Source of the DNA: Chloroflexota bacterium
Lineage (GTDB): Bacteria; Chloroflexota; Dehalococcoidia; Dehalococcoidales; UBA2162
Reading direction: 5' to 3'
DNA: 6,939 nt
Assembly (NCBI GenBank): GCA_016193545.1
Contig: JACPSA010000127.1
Location: 1 to 6,939 of the forward strand
Shown: piece by piece, positions 5,374 through 6,939 of the stretch
Layout: each line of letters starts with the position of its first letter
Position numbering within the stretch: the first letter of the stretch is position 1
Notes under the pieces: generated by a model
What the model was told of the DNA's origin: nothing
Seen by the model: the letters and a program-made list of their open reading frames with translations, nothing else
The model's database searches: none
Translations under genes and position numbers: made by a program

Positions 5374-6939
5374 GTGATAGGTGGATTGAAACCTCAGCCA
5401 CAGGATGATGCTCTCCCATTATCCGGCTTGCCCAAGAACAATCTGGATAGGCGGGAATTCCTTGCCCGAGCGGCAGCCCTTGCCCTTTCGGCTGGCACTC
5501 TGGCTTTGTTTCTGGAAGCGTGCACCGCCGTTCAGCGGACCACTCCCGTACCAGCACCTCCGTCTCCTTTGCCAGCGTCGCCTCCTGCACCAGCACCTCT
5601 GTCTCCCACGCCAGCGTCGCCCCCTCCCACGCCAGAATCGCCTGCTTCTCCACCGGAAACTCCAGTCTCCATGCCTCTACCATCGCCTAGTCCTGCGCCT
5701 GCACCATTTACCGAATTGAATACGGAGAGTAGTCGTATAAGCCACCTGCTGCGGAGGGCTGGATTTGGAGCGAACGAGCAGGAATTGAGACAGTTTACCG
5801 AGATGGGTGTTTCAGCTACGGTTGATTACCTGGTAGATTTCGAAAAGATTGATGATAGCGCCCTGGAAACTCGGCTCTCTGGGATAAACCTGAATCTGGA
5901 CAATCTCGTGGAGCTTCAGCGGTGGTGGTTCCTCCGGATGATTTACACGAAGCGCCCCCTTCAGGAGAAGATGGTGCTTTTCTGGCACGGTCTTCTTACC
6001 AGCGGCTACAGCAAGGTTGGCCGGGGACCTTATATGTATAACCAGAACCAGATATTCCGAAAGCTGTGTCTTGGCCACTATGATGAATTGCTGAAAGCGA
6101 TTGCTCGAGACCCTGCCATGCTCATCTGGTTGGACAGCCAGGTTAACAAAAAAGCCGCCCCTAATGAGAACTTTGCCCGCGAGTTGATGGAATTGTTCAG
6201 CATGGGTATCGGCCACTACACCGAGGGTGATGTGCGTGAGTCGGCTCGTGCCTTCACCGGCTGGTGGCTGCGCCAGAAGGTATTTAACTTCATTCCCGAA
6301 CAGCATGACAATGGCTCGAAATTCTTCCTGGGACAGTCTGGCAATTTCGATGGCGATGACATTATTGACATAATCTTAGAGCAACCGGCTACTGCAGAGT
6401 TTATCTGCCACAAGCTCTTCACCTTTTTTGCTTACGATGACCCGGCGCCCGAAGTAGTAGCCAGATTAGCCGGTACTTTCCGTAACACTCAATACAGCAT
6501 CAAAGAGGTAATGCACCAGATTTTCACATCACCAGAGTTTTATTCCGCCAAGGCCTATCGCGCTAAAATCAAGAGCCCGGCAGAACTGATAGCATCTACT
6601 ATAAGAACTCTGAACATTGAGACTAATGCCGCGGGTCTTCCGGGGTTTGGAGACCGCACGGGGCAAAGCCTTTTCAATCCTTTTGATGTGGAAGGTTGGC
6701 CCGGTGGCGCAGTCTGGCTTAACAGTAACACCCTATTGCAGCGTTTCAACTTTGCCAACTCGGTATCCATCGCCCGCAGCGCCAACTTCCAGTTTAATCC
6801 CGTGGAGACAACCCAGCGTCTCAGCCTATCGTCGGCTGACGAGGTAATTAATCATTTTGCCGGCCTTCTGCTGGATGGGAATATTCCCGATGAAGAACGC
6901 GGCATCTTGACAGCCTTCGGCAGCGCTTTAGATATTCCC
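5374..6939 (+). CDS. DUF1800 family protein, Tat-exported lipoprotein, 3' end cut by window
   Basis: 522 codons are present and the frame is still open at the window end. The N-terminus has a twin-arginine signal (DRREFL, 25-30), a hydrophobic stretch (33-47) and a lipobox-like LEAC with Cys50, so the protein is probably exported folded by Tat and lipid-anchored. A Pro/Ala/Ser/Thr-rich tether spans about 58-111. The DUF1800 domain follows: HLLRRAGFG (124-132), EKMVLFWHG (198-206), ARDPAMLIWLD (244-254), PNENFARELMELFSMGIG (263-280), ARAFTGW (291-297), HDNGSKFFLG (311-320), KSPAEL (400-405) and a GWPGG...WLN segment in the last 70 residues. The family is common in environmental bacteria and has no established enzymatic activity; its members are often next to a DUF1501 gene, which could lie beyond the right edge. 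It is divergent from the GH130 operon, and shared function is not shown. Most of the domain is present; a short C-terminal part is missing. Confidence 0.92.
   Translation, partial: MIGGLKPQPQDDALPLSGLPKNNLDRREFLARAAALALSAGTLALFLEACTAVQRTTPVPAPPSPLPASPPAPAPLSPTPASPPPTPESPASPPETPVSMPLPSPSPAPAPFTELNTESSRISHLLRRAGFGANEQELRQFTEMGVSATVDYLVDFEKIDDSALETRLSGINLNLDNLVELQRWWFLRMIYTKRPLQEKMVLFWHGLLTSGYSKVGRGPYMYNQNQIFRKLCLGHYDELLKAIARDPAMLIWLDSQVNKKAAPNENFARELMELFSMGIGHYTEGDVRESARAFTGWWLRQKVFNFIPEQHDNGSKFFLGQSGNFDGDDIIDIILEQPATAEFICHKLFTFFAYDDPAPEVVARLAGTFRNTQYSIKEVMHQIFTSPEFYSAKAYRAKIKSPAELIASTIRTLNIETNAAGLPGFGDRTGQSLFNPFDVEGWPGGAVWLNSNTLLQRFNFANSVSIARSANFQFNPVETTQRLSLSSADEVINHFAGLLLDGNIPDEERGILTAFGSALDIP
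5551..5628 (+). repeat. 39-bp tandem repeat coding for the proline-rich tether
   Basis: Two adjacent 39-base units (5551-5589 and 5590-5628) agree at about 32 of 39 positions. They encode PAPPSPLPASPPA and PAPLSPTPASPPP, part of the linker between the lipid-anchored Cys50 and the DUF1800 domain. Differences are mostly silent or keep Pro/Ser/Thr, as expected for a spacer kept for composition rather than exact sequence. Confidence 0.75.

Noticed and set aside
5309..5719. Open frames on both strands over the proline-rich linker
   Set aside because: They are by-products of the repetitive, GC-rich linker of the DUF1800 gene. Their amino-acid content mirrors the repeat in other frames.
5812..6306. 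Minus-strand open frame of 164 codons
   Set aside because: It lies wholly antisense to the conserved core of DUF1800, including the PNENFAREL motif, so it is a shadow.

Overview
The window holds three protein-coding genes, two on the minus strand and one on the plus strand. The content fits a Chloroflexota-like bacterium (Dehalococcoidia/Anaerolineae type). The clues are a DUF5679-type zinc ribbon, a Tat-exported DUF1800 lipoprotein, strong purine-rich ribosome binding sites, one GTG start and roughly even base composition. This is inferred from family content only; there is no rRNA or other phylogenetic marker.

Layout. Positions 1-299 lie downstream of the minus-strand operon. They contain several short hairpins and a coding-like stretch just past the stop codon of the last gene. 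Positions 300-3587 (minus) encode a 1095-residue protein made of two different glycoside hydrolase family 130 (GH130) domains followed by about 455 residues I cannot assign. Positions 3584-4912 (minus) encode a 442-residue GH130 protein ending in a four-cysteine DUF5679-like zinc ribbon. The two genes overlap by ATGA and are almost certainly one operon, with the single-domain gene first. Positions 4913-5373 form a divergent intergenic region with a candidate promoter for each direction. Positions 5374-6939 (plus) encode a DUF1800 protein that runs off the right edge. It has a twin-arginine signal, a lipobox cysteine and a proline-rich tether.

How they may work together. GH130 enzymes are inverting beta-mannoside phosphorylases or mannosidases with a five-bladed beta-propeller fold. 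The three GH130 domains here lack signal peptides and so probably act in the cytoplasm, on mannosides or on a mannose-containing glycan. The second domain of the large protein and the single-domain protein are close paralogues. The first domain of the large protein belongs to a different branch and lacks a His-Arg pair that the other two share. The exported DUF1800 protein is divergently transcribed and is not clearly part of the same pathway.

The most unusual items are the double-GH130 protein with its unassigned C-terminal region, the GH130-zinc ribbon fusion, and the possible decayed extension past the stop codon at 300.
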